NCBI RefSeq assembly: GCF_946187725.1
Contig: NZ_CAMHSK010000003.1
Coordinates: forward strand, 96,464 to 160,463
From: an uncultured Treponema sp.
GTDB lineage: Bacteria; Spirochaetota; Spirochaetia; Treponematales; Treponemataceae
Length of the DNA: 64,000 bases
Direction of reading: 5' to 3'
Shown: one piece after another, positions 25,642-34,957 of the stretch
Numbering within the stretch: the stretch's first letter is position 1
How the letters are laid out: each line of letters starts with the position of its first letter
Program-made: the position numbers and the translations under genes
The notes under the pieces: generated by a model
The model's input: only the letters and a program-made list of their open reading frames with translations
What the model was told of the DNA's origin: nothing
Database searches by the model: none

Positions 25642-26688
25642 TTATTTTCCAATTTCGATGATTGCGTCTTCCGTGGAATTCTTCATGTTCTGCGGGAGCC
25701 GGAGTTTATATTCAAAAGGAGGAGTTTTTTCTTTTAGAAGTGCAGTGTTGAGCTTTTGCAAAACCTCATAGTCGAGCCTGATTTCTGAGGCCAGTCTTTC
25801 GAGCGAGAATTCTGTTCTTGTGGTCACATAATCGAATGGCGTTGAATGCAGGCTTTCGTTTAAGACCGGGAGTGTTACTTTGTATTCATCTCCGTGCTCT
25901 GAAATTTCTGTAATCGCAAGAAGTTTCGGAACATAATGAATTGACTCTTCGGGAATCATTTTGTGCTCTGCGAGGTACCAGAAGGTCTTTATTTTTGATT
26001 TTGCCAGCGCTCGTTTCATTGCACCGGCTCCGCAGTTGTAGGCGGCTATTGCGAGCGGCCAGTCCTTGAAAACGCGGAAATTGTCCTGAAGCTTTGAAAG
26101 GGCCGCATCAGTGCTCTTCCAAGGGTCAAGCCTCTCATCGAACCATTCATTTTTTTTAAGAAAAGGAGACATGGAGTTTTCCATGAATTGCCACATTCCC
26201 CTTGCTCCGCTTCTTGATTTTGCGGTCGCCTTGTATTCGCTTTCGACTACAGGAAGATATTCGAGAAGGGCGGGCATATTCCGTTTTTTAAGCTGTTCCC
26301 GCACATACAGACGATAAATTTCGCCTTCATCGAGAATTTTATAGAGATTCTGCTTTCCGAAATTCGTCATGTAACGCGCGATATAATCATGAATCATGTT
26401 CTGCGCGTATTTTGTGTTCGGAATTTCGATTCCGCCGGTGTTCCTGATGATTTTTTTTTGTTTTTGCTCCAGAAATCTCTTTTGTCGTTCAAAATCTTCT
26501 TCATCAAAAAGTTTTAAAATCTGATGAAGGGGCGAGTCGTCGATGTAATATTCATCTGCGGGAGGAAGCTCTTCCAGTTCAACTTTTTCAAAGAGTGAAA
26601 CGAAATCTTCTGGGAGCACGGATTGCGCCTGAAGAAAAGATGAAAAAATGAATGTAGAGAGAAAAAACAGGGCTTTAGAGCTTTTCAC
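25642..26688 (-). CDS. Lytic transglycosylase (SLT domain)
   Basis: A 348-aa exported murein-degrading enzyme that cleaves the MurNAc-GlcNAc bond with anhydro-product formation. The GTG at 26688 is preferred over the far-upstream ATG: it sits just inside the end of the upstream gene (overlap 14 nt), is preceded by AGGA, and starts a clean signal peptide (KSSKALFFLSTFIFSSFLQAQ). The catalytic domain shows LEYLPVVESEYKATAKSRSG (catalytic Glu in the ES pair), ARGMWQFM, AIAAYNCGAGAMKRAL and YVPKLLAI, the order seen in MltD/Slt-type enzymes. No LysM repeats follow; the C-terminus (to NSTEDAIIEIGK) instead has a single LysM-like segment at most. Translationally coupled to the TPR lipoprotein upstream. 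Confidence 0.88.
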   Translation of the reverse strand: MKSSKALFFLSTFIFSSFLQAQSVLPEDFVSLFEKVELEELPPADEYYIDDSPLHQILKLFDEEDFERQKRFLEQKQKKIIRNTGGIEIPNTKYAQNMIHDYIARYMTNFGKQNLYKILDEGEIYRLYVREQLKKRNMPALLEYLPVVESEYKATAKSRSGARGMWQFMENSMSPFLKKNEWFDERLDPWKSTDAALSKLQDNFRVFKDWPLAIAAYNCGAGAMKRALAKSKIKTFWYLAEHKMIPEESIHYVPKLLAITEISEHGDEYKVTLPVLNESLHSTPFDYVTTRTEFSLERLASEIRLDYEVLQKLNTALLKEKTPPFEYKLRLPQNMKNSTEDAIIEIGK

Positions 26689-27724
26689 CGAAGTAAATTC
26701 CTGCCCATTCCCAGCGGCCGTGAATTTCAGGGTCGGCCGGGAAATCGACTTTTCGGAAATAGAGATACCAGACATTTACATAAGAAGTCCAGCCCCAGGT
26801 GCGAAGGTATGCTTCGGTTGGTGTGGAACTTTCGTCCAGCTCGGCGTTGTAGCGGATTCGGTTTCCGAGCATGAAGTTGTGCATCGAGAAGTTTTCGAGC
26901 GCGTTCGGGTCAGATTCGCTTGATTTCCAGCTCATCGCAAAGAAATTGACTTTTGAACGGTAACGGTCAAGGGCACGCCAGTTATATGAAGAAATTGCTT
27001 TTTTGACGGCGGATTCAAGCTCGCTCAGGCTTTTGAAAGTCCAGTCTTTTGTTGATTTTGAAAAATCGACGGTCTGACGGGCCTTTGTGTATGCGTTTGG
27101 AAGGCCTGCAATCTGAATTGTTGATGAATCGGGCTGCTCCAGAAAAAGTGCGTAAGATTTGAGAGCCATGTCCCATTCTCCGGCATTTTCGTATTCAAGT
27201 GCGAGCCTTATGTACATTTCGGTGATGCTTACTTTCTGCGGAAAATTCAAGATGATTCGGTTGAAGTAATTGATTCGGTTTTCAGAGCTTTTGCTGATTT
27301 GGATCAAGTGCTGGAGGCAGGTAAAGTGAATTGATTCGTCGTTTACAAGCAAATCCGGGAAGTTGTTGATGATTCTTTCGTAGTAATATTCGGCGAGAGG
27401 TTCCTGCCCGCTTTTGAGGTAATTTGATGCGACCATGAAAAGCCAGTATGAATCGTATGTGTCTCCCGGATGAGTTTCTACCCAGTCCGTGAGAAAAAGA
27501 ACCATGTCGTCCGTGCGGCCCTGTGAATAGAAGAGATTTGCAATTCTGTTGATGACCGCATATCGTGACTGTGCGGAAATTGTGGGGTCTTCAAGCAGGG
27601 AAGTGAGCTGTGAGAGAGTTTCGTTTTCCTTTTTGCCTTCAGAAGTTTTTGTGCAGCTGAAAAATAATGCCGCTGTGATAACGAAGAGAAATGTCTTTAA
27701 GCAAAAAAAATGACGCTTTTTCAT
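26675..27724 (-). CDS. TPR-like lipoprotein
   Basis: A 349-aa predicted lipoprotein with signal peptide ending ALFFSC (Cys24). The body consists of helical pairs with TPR-like spacing (NRIANLFYSQGRTDDMVLFL, SNYLKSGQEPLAEYYYERII, ALEYENAGEWDMALKSYALF), followed by a C-terminal segment with several Trp and Tyr residues. ATG 27724 is preferred over 27748 because the signal peptide starts there. A promoter TTGAGA-17-TATCGT lies just upstream, giving only a short leader. It heads the envelope cluster, with the lytic transglycosylase overlapping its 3' end, so it may be an outer-membrane partner of that enzyme; this is inference. Confidence 0.7.
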   Translation of the reverse strand: MKKRHFFCLKTFLFVITAALFFSCTKTSEGKKENETLSQLTSLLEDPTISAQSRYAVINRIANLFYSQGRTDDMVLFLTDWVETHPGDTYDSYWLFMVASNYLKSGQEPLAEYYYERIINNFPDLLVNDESIHFTCLQHLIQISKSSENRINYFNRIILNFPQKVSITEMYIRLALEYENAGEWDMALKSYALFLEQPDSSTIQIAGLPNAYTKARQTVDFSKSTKDWTFKSLSELESAVKKAISSYNWRALDRYRSKVNFFAMSWKSSESDPNALENFSMHNFMLGNRIRYNAELDESSTPTEAYLRTWGWTSYVNVWYLYFRKVDFPADPEIHGRWEWAGIYFGEKL

Positions 27725-27899
27725 AATGATTGAATAACGATAGCACAAAAAACTCTCTTTCTCAATCGGAATGAATAAAAATTCAAAAGGTAAAATGCCG
27801 GGATTTGGCCTGAAAAAGACTGTCTAGAATCTTATTGATTTTTATAGTATCCTATTCTGATTTATTCTCTTTAAATGTTAAAATTAGGGGGCTTTGTTT

Positions 27900-28508
27900 A
27901 TGAAAAAAATTACTGTTCCTGTGCTGAACATGCTTCTTGCCGCCGGAGTGATTCTTATCATTATCGGGCTGCTTCTTGTTTCGCGCTTTTACGGCAGTTT
28001 CGTAGCAGATTTTCCTGTCGGTTCGATTTCCCTTATGATTTTCGGGGCCGTAATTTTTTATATTGCAATGACTCTTGTTCACTGGGCCTTGTTTTTTTAT
28101 CTGGGACTTCTTGTTTTCTTCCTCGGTCTTTGCATGACCTTCATTTTTACGAATGTACTTCCCTTTGGTCCTGAGCATTTGTGGCCAATCACTGTTCTTT
28201 TGAGCGGTCTCTGTCTTATTCTTACCTGTGTTTTCAAGCATCGAAAGGTGCGCGGAGTGTACTTTTTCCCGGCCTTGTTAATAGAATTTTTAGGCGTATT
28301 TTTCCTTCTGTTTTCGATGAAAGTGATAAAGATTTCCTTTTCTGCTTTTATGGCAAAATGGGGGCCTCTCTTCCTGATTTTTGCGGGGGCTGCCCTTGTC
28401 GTAGTGTTTTTCTGGCAGCGTAATTTCAATGATTTCTTTCCTTACGACAAGGATGAGCTTTCTGATTTAACTGACGAGGAAAATTTTACGGGGACTAACA
28501 GGCTTTGA
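27900..28508 (+). CDS. Polytopic membrane protein of unknown function
   Basis: A 202-aa integral membrane protein with six hydrophobic segments (about residues 10-30, 38-58, 62-84, 97-112, 122-142 and 150-168) and an acidic cytoplasmic tail (DKDELSDLTDEENF). The pattern recalls LiaF/DUF5668-like membrane regions, but the resemblance is weak. ATG 27900 follows AGGGGG with 8 nt spacing; TTG 27894 is less likely. The stop overlaps the TTG start of the downstream TPR gene, so the two are coupled. Divergent from the TPR lipoprotein. Confidence 0.65.
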   Translation: MKKITVPVLNMLLAAGVILIIIGLLLVSRFYGSFVADFPVGSISLMIFGAVIFYIAMTLVHWALFFYLGLLVFFLGLCMTFIFTNVLPFGPEHLWPITVLLSGLCLILTCVFKHRKVRGVYFFPALLIEFLGVFFLLFSMKVIKISFSAFMAKWGPLFLIFAGAALVVVFFWQRNFNDFFPYDKDELSDLTDEENFTGTNRL

Positions 28509-30241
28509 GCTGCTTCTGGCGGAGATTTGCCGCGCTTGCATTTATTTCTTTTCTTTCTCTGCAGTGTTTCTCCGCCAAAAAAAAGACTGATGCGGCGGCC
28601 GTGGATGATTATGTCGCCAATCCTTCGGACGCTTCAAAACTTGCCATGCCTGAACGCAGGACTTATTCTTATTTCAACAGTATTGAGCGAGAGATTCTGG
28701 CCAATGTCGAAAAAGGTTCGCCTGACAGCCTCAGAAGTGCAATCAGCCAGCTAAAGCGCAACAAGGATGAAATGAGTGAAAACGAAAAAGTCCTCCATTA
28801 TATAGCTGTTTCAATCATGCAGATGTGCTGGAAGTCACAGAATTTCGTGGAAACCACTAATGCTCAGGACATAAAAAATGATTATACGGGAGCAGTTTCG
28901 TCTTCAAAAAATGGATTTTATGATCCGTCGCAAAATCCTCAGGACTTTTTGGGTTATGCTGTTCCGGCTCTCGTGCTTGCGGCATCAGATACTCGCAGCG
29001 ATTATTATGAAGAAGCTGAAAAATCCCTGCTTGCGGCATTAAAATTGAATCCAAATTCTGTTTTTGCAAATTATCTGACGGGAATTCTTTACAGGCGTAT
29101 GTCTGACTTAAAAAAGGCAAATGAATATTTCGGCAGGGCTTACGATTTGTCGCCAAACTGCTATGAATGCGCGCTTGCCTTTGCAGAGAGTTTTATGAAG
29201 CTTTCTGATCCTGATTCAGCATTTGCCCTGTCTGAAAAACTGCTTCAATCTTATCCTCAGAACAAGGAACTTCTCAAAATTTGTGCTGAAGCTTCTTTTG
29301 CTTCCGGAAATACTTCCAGTGCGGAACTTTATGTTGGCCGGGTTTTGCAGATGGAGCCTGAAAATTCGTACTATCTTCTTTTCCGTGCTCGTATTTTGGT
29401 GCAGAAAGGTGAATATATACGAGCGGCTTCACTTTTGGATGCGTATTCCCGCCGTGATTCATCTTCCCGTGATTATCTGCTTCTGCGATTTGCCGTTCAG
29501 AAAAACTGGAATAAAAATATATCGGCGGCTACATCTACGATTGAGAATGCACTCTCTCTTTATCCCGATGATTTTCAGGTTGTCATTGAGGCGGCAAATC
29601 TTGCGGCTGAGACTGGTGCAAAAATCAACGGAAAAAGTGGTGAGGAACTTGCAAATCTGATTCTTGAAAGAGAGCCTGAAAATATTACGGCGCTTCAGAT
29701 AAAAATTGCCTCGATGGTTGCCCTTCAAAAGTGGGCGGAGGCTTACCGGGTAAGTTCTCAGCTCGTCTCCAGAGAGGAAGTTTCAGATTCCGTGCTTTAT
29801 ATGCATATAAAAATTTGTCTTTCTGCAGGAAAAAAGGATGAGGCATGGCAGCTTGCATCCAGACTTTATGCAGAAAATTCTTCCAGTGAGGAAATCCTTC
29901 AAATCTACATCGATGTGCTGGTTTCGACTTCCCGAATGTCAGAGGCTTCAAGATTGATTTCACAGCTTCTGCCGGCGGCATCGGCAAAAATGAAAAGTTT
30001 TCTATATTATGAGCGAAGTTTTATTTCTGATGGCGAAAGTGCTGTGCTTGCAGACCTTCGCTCAAGCCTGACTGCGAATCCAAGAAACAAAGATTCCCTT
30101 TTCCGCCTTTACCGCATTTATTACAACAAAAAAGAATACCGTAAAGCTCAGTATTATCTTAAACAGGTCGTCGCAATTTCTCCAAAAGATGACAGTCTGC
30201 TTCGTCTGAACAGTGAGCTGGAAAATCTTCTTAAAAACTAA
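28505..30241 (+). CDS. TPR-repeat exported protein
   Basis: A 578-aa protein with an N-terminal signal sequence (RRFAALAFISFLSLQCFSA; a relaxed lipobox ending at Cys is possible). It contains about ten TPR units, for example SVFANYLTGILYRRMSDLKK, NCYECALAFAESFMKLSDPD, SYYLLFRARILVQKGEYIRA and RKAQYYLKQVVAISPKDDSL. The TTG start overlaps the stop of the membrane-protein gene upstream in a TTTGAG context, indicating translational coupling. TPR proteins are assembly or scaffold factors; the partner here is unknown, though the upstream membrane protein is an obvious candidate. Confidence 0.75.
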   Translation: MSCFWRRFAALAFISFLSLQCFSAKKKTDAAAVDDYVANPSDASKLAMPERRTYSYFNSIEREILANVEKGSPDSLRSAISQLKRNKDEMSENEKVLHYIAVSIMQMCWKSQNFVETTNAQDIKNDYTGAVSSSKNGFYDPSQNPQDFLGYAVPALVLAASDTRSDYYEEAEKSLLAALKLNPNSVFANYLTGILYRRMSDLKKANEYFGRAYDLSPNCYECALAFAESFMKLSDPDSAFALSEKLLQSYPQNKELLKICAEASFASGNTSSAELYVGRVLQMEPENSYYLLFRARILVQKGEYIRAASLLDAYSRRDSSSRDYLLLRFAVQKNWNKNISAATSTIENALSLYPDDFQVVIEAANLAAETGAKINGKSGEELANLILEREPENITALQIKIASMVALQKWAEAYRVSSQLVSREEVSDSVLYMHIKICLSAGKKDEAWQLASRLYAENSSSEEILQIYIDVLVSTSRMSEASRLISQLLPAASAKMKSFLYYERSFISDGESAVLADLRSSLTANPRNKDSLFRLYRIYYNKKEYRKAQYYLKQVVAISPKDDSLLRLNSELENLLKN

Positions 30242-30263
30242 ATTAATTTTTCTTGTGTCTGCC

Positions 30264-30292
30264 TTGATTTTAGCTACAATCTATGTTATCCT
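30264..30292 (+). promoter_or_regulatory. Promoter of the yajC-secDF operon
   Basis: TTGATT (30264-30269), 17-bp spacer, TATCCT (30287-30292) with an extended TGn element. The leader of about 60 nt has a small GCCGC/GCGGT hairpin (about 30325-30340) and AGGAGTG before the yajC ATG. Confidence 0.6.
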
Positions 30293-30357
30293 ATTCGAAC
30301 CATTTTAAATAAAATGGATGTAATGCCGCTTATGCGGTATCTCTATAGGAGTGAAAA

Positions 30358-30756
30358 ATGTTTTTATCATTACTTCAGGCAGCAGGCCCTTCTGGTGGTC
30401 AGACATTGATGTCGGTCGTTCCGTTCCTGCTCATCATCGCAATTTTCTATTTCTTCATTATTCGTCCGCAGAATAAAAAACAGAAAGAAACTCAGAAAAT
30501 GATTGATGCCCTCAAAAAAGGTGACAAGGTTGTTACAATCGGTGGAATTCACGGTGTTGTGTCTTCTACAAAAGAAAAGACTGTCATCGTAAAAGTTGAC
30601 GAAAATGTAAAAATCGAATTCAATCGTTCTGCAATTTCGGGCGTTGTCTCTGATGCAAAACCTGAAAATAAAAATGCAAAAAAAGCTGATGAATCAACAG
30701 AGAAGGGCGAGGCGAACGCTTCAACTGAATCTTCTGGTTCAGAAAAAGCTGAATAA
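30358..30756 (+). CDS. yajC: YajC, Sec translocon accessory subunit
   Basis: A 132-aa inner-membrane protein that associates with SecDF. Single N-terminal membrane span (about residues 19-37, PFLLIIAIFYFFIIRPQ), the conserved FIIRPQNKKQKE junction, and a small cytoplasmic beta domain (GDKVVTIGGIHGVVSSTKEKTVIVKV). The C-terminus is an acidic, Lys/Ala/Glu-rich tail. Good Shine-Dalgarno. First gene of yajC-secD-secF. Confidence 0.95.
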   Translation: MFLSLLQAAGPSGGQTLMSVVPFLLIIAIFYFFIIRPQNKKQKETQKMIDALKKGDKVVTIGGIHGVVSSTKEKTVIVKVDENVKIEFNRSAISGVVSDAKPENKNAKKADESTEKGEANASTESSGSEKAE

Positions 30757-30778
30757 ATAAAAATACCGGAGTAAAAAA

Positions 30779-32569
30779 ATGAACAAACGAAGTCGTTTTA
30801 TCATTATTCTGGTAGTTCTTGCTGTCTGCTTTGCATTCCTCTGGCCGTCAATCAGTTGGTATGCACGCACTCCAAAGGACCAGCAGACTCTTGCACTTGG
30901 TTCTCTTGAAAAAATCAAGGACTACACAGTAGTAAAGGCAAAAGAGGATTCGGACAAGCTCATTGCAATCGCAAAGAATAACCCGGAGACTGTTCTTGAT
31001 TCTTCTTATGACTATCTTGTAAAAGCTGCAAAAAAGAATTACAAGGAAATCGCAAAGGCATACAAGGCTGCCGGCATGCAGGCTCCTGCCGTACCAGCAG
31101 TAATGAATGTTGGTGCTATCCTTGATTCTTTCACAGGCAGTTCGGCACTTGCTGATTTCCGTGCGGTAATCGAAGGAAAATACCGTGATGAAATCCTCGC
31201 AGCAAAAAAACGCTACAATTCTTCTGTAAAACTCGGTTTGGATTTGAGCGGCGGTATGAATATTATCGTTCATGCTGATTTGGATGCGGCTCTTGCTTCT
31301 CAGAAAAAGGACAATGAAGTAGCTGATGAAGCTTTGTTCCGAAAAGAGGCTATGGCTCAGGCTATCGAGACTCTCACTGGTCGTATTGATAAATTCGGTC
31401 TTACTTCTCCGGTTATCCGCCAGCAGGGTGAAGACCGCATTTACATTGAAATTCCTGGTGCTGCTGATTCAGAAAGCGTCAATACAATCATCATGGGTAA
31501 GGGAATCTTGAACTTCCGTCTCGTTGATGAAACTGCTACAGCTGCTGTTATGAACTACTATCGTGCAAACGGTATCTTGTTCAATTCAGACGGAAAACTT
31601 CTTGATTCTTCTATTGTTCCGGAAGATTGTGAGGTTATGGGCTACTACGAAAAAGACGATTACGGTCTTGACCAGCTTGTCCGTGGTGCTGAATATATCG
31701 CTGTTAAAAAAGAAATTGCTCTCGACGGTAAACATGTTAAATCTGCTCAGGTTTCTGCTGACCAGACAACTAACCAGCCTGAGGTCAACTTCGTTCTTGA
31801 TTCAGAAGGCGCACAGATTTTTGCAGATTTCACAGGCGCACATGTTAACGAGCGTCTTGCAATCGTAAGTGACAACAAAATCAAGTCTGCTGCAACTATC
31901 CGTCAGGCAATCAATGGTGGTCAGGTTTCTCTTTCTGGTGGATTTAGTGTTGAAGAAGCACAGAACATTCAGAAAGTCTTGCAGACTGCATGGCTTGAAG
32001 TTCCTCTCGAAGTTGAGAGCCAGCAGGTTGTTGGTGCTTCTCTTGGTGAAGCAGCTATCAAACAGGGTATGAACGCTCTCACATGGGGCTTGGCAGCCGT
32101 TCTTGTATTCATGATTCTTTACTATCTTGGTGCAGGATTTAATGCTGTTGTTGCTCAGGTTTTGAATATGTACATCATGTTCTCTGTATTGAGCGCTTTC
32201 AATCTTACCCTTACACTTTCTTCTATCGCAGGTATGATTCTTACAGTTGGTATGTCTGTAGACGCCAATGTAATCATCTTCGAGCGTATCAAAGAGGAGC
32301 TCAAAAACGGAAAGAGCCGCGCTGCGGCTGTTGCCTCAGGTTTCGACAATGCTTTCTGGGCAATCATGGACTCTAACATCACAACATTCATTGCGGCAGC
32401 ATTCCTTTCAAAATTGGGTACAGGCTCAATTCAGGGCTTCGCTGTTTCACTCGCAATCGGTGTTTGTTCATCTGTATTTACAGCTCTCGTCGTCTCTCGC
32501 CTCATGTTCGACTTCAATACTGAGGTTATGAACAGAAAGACAATGAGCATCGGCTGGGGAGTAAAATAA
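30779..32569 (+). CDS. secD: SecD, protein translocase subunit
   Basis: A 596-aa RND-type membrane protein that pulls secreted proteins across the inner membrane using the proton gradient. Membrane span 1 at about residues 7-27; large periplasmic P1 domain with the motif VKLGLDLSGGMNI and a second part with ETLTGRIDKFGLTSPVIRQQG; five C-terminal spans from about residue 430, with the D4-D6 motifs LVFMILYYLGAG, GMSVDANVIIFERIKEEL and AAFLSKLGTGSIQGFA. An insertion of about 90 residues between the first membrane span and the DLSGG motif (helical, Lys/Ala-rich) is longer than in Escherichia coli. The stop overlaps the secF start (TAATG). Confidence 0.96.
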   Translation: MNKRSRFIIILVVLAVCFAFLWPSISWYARTPKDQQTLALGSLEKIKDYTVVKAKEDSDKLIAIAKNNPETVLDSSYDYLVKAAKKNYKEIAKAYKAAGMQAPAVPAVMNVGAILDSFTGSSALADFRAVIEGKYRDEILAAKKRYNSSVKLGLDLSGGMNIIVHADLDAALASQKKDNEVADEALFRKEAMAQAIETLTGRIDKFGLTSPVIRQQGEDRIYIEIPGAADSESVNTIIMGKGILNFRLVDETATAAVMNYYRANGILFNSDGKLLDSSIVPEDCEVMGYYEKDDYGLDQLVRGAEYIAVKKEIALDGKHVKSAQVSADQTTNQPEVNFVLDSEGAQIFADFTGAHVNERLAIVSDNKIKSAATIRQAINGGQVSLSGGFSVEEAQNIQKVLQTAWLEVPLEVESQQVVGASLGEAAIKQGMNALTWGLAAVLVFMILYYLGAGFNAVVAQVLNMYIMFSVLSAFNLTLTLSSIAGMILTVGMSVDANVIIFERIKEELKNGKSRAAAVASGFDNAFWAIMDSNITTFIAAAFLSKLGTGSIQGFAVSLAIGVCSSVFTALVVSRLMFDFNTEVMNRKTMSIGWGVK

Positions 32570-33810
32570 TGAAAAAAATAATTCAGTTTAGCAAATTTTT
32601 CCCTGTTGCTGTTGTTTTGAGCGCAGTAATCATTGTTTTGGGTATTGTTTCTACAGCAACCCGTGGAATCAACTTTGGTCTTGATTTCAAGCCAGGTATG
32701 ATTGAAGAAATCAAAATCGCAAATACTGTTCTTGAAGTAACTTATAACGGAACAGCAACAGTTTCTCTTGAAACTTCTGATGATGGAATCGAACTTGTTG
32801 TAAGCGGTATCGGTGAAGATAACCGAACAGTGGCAATTCCTTATTCTGAGGTAAAAACTGTTTCTGAACTTGCTGCAAGAATGAACGCTGTTAACGGTGT
32901 TTCTGCTCACATTAAGAAAGAAATTGAACTTCCAAAAGCAGGTGTTTTCGTAAACTCTGGTTCTTCAAAGAATCTCGGTGAAAAGGCTCTCAACCTTTTC
33001 GTTGTAGACGAGAACGCTACTGTTACAGCAGATGATATTCGTGAGACTCTCAGTGCATTCAACGATGTTGATGTTAAGGCTCTCGGTACTGATTCAGACC
33101 GCAGCTTCCAGATTCGTATGGGCGTTACTGGTGAAGAGGGCAAAACAATTCAGGCTGATGCAAACAAGGCTCTCACTGAGAAATTTGGAACTGATAAAGT
33201 CGCTTTCGTAAAGTCTGACTTCATCGGTGCTCAGTTCTCAAAGACATTGATTCGTGATTCAATTATCCTTGTTCTTGCAACATTGGTATTGATTTTCATT
33301 TACTCTGCAATCCGCTTCCATTGGGATTTCGCTCTTGCAGCTGTAATTGCTATCGTTCACGACGCTTTGATTATGGTATCTTTCATCTCGTTCATTCAGA
33401 TGGAATTCAGTACAACAACTTTGGCCGCTATCCTTACAATCATCGGTTACTCAATCAACGCAACTGTCGTTATTCTTGACCGTGTACGAAGCGACATCAA
33501 GGTTATCGAAGCAAAGACTTTCAAGGAAATCTTGAACTCTGCTCTTTCTTCAACATTGAGCCGTTCTATTATTACAACACTCACAACATTGTTCGCAGTT
33601 TTGGCATTGTTCTTCTTCACAACAGGAACAATCCACGACTTCTCATTGGCTTTGACTGTTGGTTTGATTTCTGGATGTTATTCTTCAATCTTCATCGCAG
33701 GTGCATTCATCCTTGCAGTTCGAAGAAATCAGAAATTCCAGACTTCAGCTGCAAATTCAAATGTTATTCAGTTTAAGGCTGATGACGAAGAAGCTGATAA
33801 TGTTGACTAA
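32569..33810 (+). CDS. secF: SecF, protein translocase subunit
   Basis: A 413-aa partner of SecD. Membrane span 1 (about residues 12-32), then the motif INFGLDFKPGMIEEI, a periplasmic domain with an extra ~60-residue beta segment before KKEIELPKAGV, then five spans with RDSIILVLATLVLIFIY, ILTIIGYSINATVVILDRVR, SSTLSRSIITTLTTLFAVL and a closing GLISGCYSSIFIAG. Translationally coupled to secD by a 1-nt overlap. The spirochaetal SecDF pair with YajC is complete; secretion demand fits the many exported proteins in the window. Confidence 0.95.
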   Translation: MKKIIQFSKFFPVAVVLSAVIIVLGIVSTATRGINFGLDFKPGMIEEIKIANTVLEVTYNGTATVSLETSDDGIELVVSGIGEDNRTVAIPYSEVKTVSELAARMNAVNGVSAHIKKEIELPKAGVFVNSGSSKNLGEKALNLFVVDENATVTADDIRETLSAFNDVDVKALGTDSDRSFQIRMGVTGEEGKTIQADANKALTEKFGTDKVAFVKSDFIGAQFSKTLIRDSIILVLATLVLIFIYSAIRFHWDFALAAVIAIVHDALIMVSFISFIQMEFSTTTLAAILTIIGYSINATVVILDRVRSDIKVIEAKTFKEILNSALSSTLSRSIITTLTTLFAVLALFFFTTGTIHDFSLALTVGLISGCYSSIFIAGAFILAVRRNQKFQTSAANSNVIQFKADDEEADNVD

Positions 33811-33867
33811 TTAGAAAATTAACGCTAAATCATACAGATTGATGCGATAAATTCTAATTCAAAATTT

Positions 33868-33941
33868 AACCACAGATTACAGATGACACAGGTTTTACCT
33901 TAGAACCGTGATAATCTGTGACATCTGTGGTTTATTTTTTT
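33868..33941 (+). terminator. Long hairpin terminator after secF, built from inverted heptamers
   Basis: AACCACAGAT (33868-33877) pairs perfectly with ATCTGTGGTT (33923-33932); inner ACAGAT/ATCTGT and GGTT/AACC segments extend the hairpin, and a T-run ends at 33941. Each arm is made of 7-bp units (CCACAGA, TTACAGA, TGACACA). Confidence 0.75.
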
Positions 33942-34011
33942 ATGTAAAACGATTAATCTTTATAAGGGGTGAGTCGTACTTCCTTAATCTGTGCTTTATG
34001 TTCGAGGTGCT

Positions 34012-34926
34012 ATGAAAGTTATTCGTGCAGAAATTCTTGGTTTTTGTGCTGGAGTCAGGCGTGCCGTTCTTACTGCTCAAAAAGCTCTTGACGAGAGAGG
34101 TTCTTCTCAAGTTTATACATTAGGACCGTTGATTCACAATCCGGTTGCATTAAAAAAACTTGCTGAGCGAAATTTAAAAGTCTTGTCTGAGAGCGAAATT
34201 CCTTCTATAAAAGAAAACGATATTGTTCTGATTCGGGCTCATGGTGTTCCCCCGGAAATCGAAGAAAAACTTTCTGAACGAGGTGCTAAAGTTCTGAATG
34301 CAACCTGTCCTCTTGTTACAAAAAGTCAGAAAACTGCTGCGGAATATGCGCACAACGGATATGTGATTTTCTTTGCAGGTGATAAAAATCATGGTGAAGT
34401 TGTCGGTATTGAGGGATATGCACGAAAAGCAGCGAAAAATGCTGGCCTCGATTTAAATTTTCTTCTTGTTAAAAATGAAAATGAACTGGAAGAGACAATC
34501 AAAAATCTTTCTCACAAGAATATCCTCAACACAGATTCAAAAGTTGCTCTTCTTTCGCAGACAACATTCAGTATTAAGACATTCGATGAGATGCAGTCTG
34601 CTCTTGAAAAACACTTTCCTGAAGCAAAAATCATAAACTCTATTTGTCCGGCGACTCATGAAAGACAGGACAGCCTTGTAAATCTCTGTTCTAAAGTTGA
34701 CGGCGTAATCGTGATTGGCGGGAAAAACAGCGCGAATACAAACAGACTTTATAAAACGGCGGCGGACTTGTGTAAAAAGGCCGTGCTTATTGAAACTCCA
34801 GACGAAATTCCAGAAGATTTTCTGAATCTTGATACAATCGGAATAACGGCTGGTGCGAGTACCCCTGATGATACGATTGATGCCGTAGAAGAAAAACTTA
34901 GGGGAGTGAATAATTCTCGCGATTAA
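34012..34926 (+). CDS. ispH: IspH, 4-hydroxy-3-methylbut-2-enyl diphosphate reductase
   Basis: A 304-aa [4Fe-4S] enzyme making isopentenyl and dimethylallyl diphosphate, the last step of the non-mevalonate isoprenoid pathway. The three cluster cysteines appear as GFCAGV (Cys12), NATCPLVTK and NSICPATHERQ; other blocks: LGPLIHNPVALKKL, IRAHGVPPEIEEKL, HGEVVGIEGY, SQTTFSI, SANTNRLY and ITAGASTPDDTI. ATG 34012 has GAGG 5 nt upstream and matches the family start; the 33991 alternative is rejected. Normal length. No other MEP pathway genes are in the window. Confidence 0.95.
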   Translation: MKVIRAEILGFCAGVRRAVLTAQKALDERGSSQVYTLGPLIHNPVALKKLAERNLKVLSESEIPSIKENDIVLIRAHGVPPEIEEKLSERGAKVLNATCPLVTKSQKTAAEYAHNGYVIFFAGDKNHGEVVGIEGYARKAAKNAGLDLNFLLVKNENELEETIKNLSHKNILNTDSKVALLSQTTFSIKTFDEMQSALEKHFPEAKIINSICPATHERQDSLVNLCSKVDGVIVIGGKNSANTNRLYKTAADLCKKAVLIETPDEIPEDFLNLDTIGITAGASTPDDTIDAVEEKLRGVNNSRD

Positions 34927-34957
34927 TCCGTAGTCCAGTCAAATTGTCGTAAACTTT

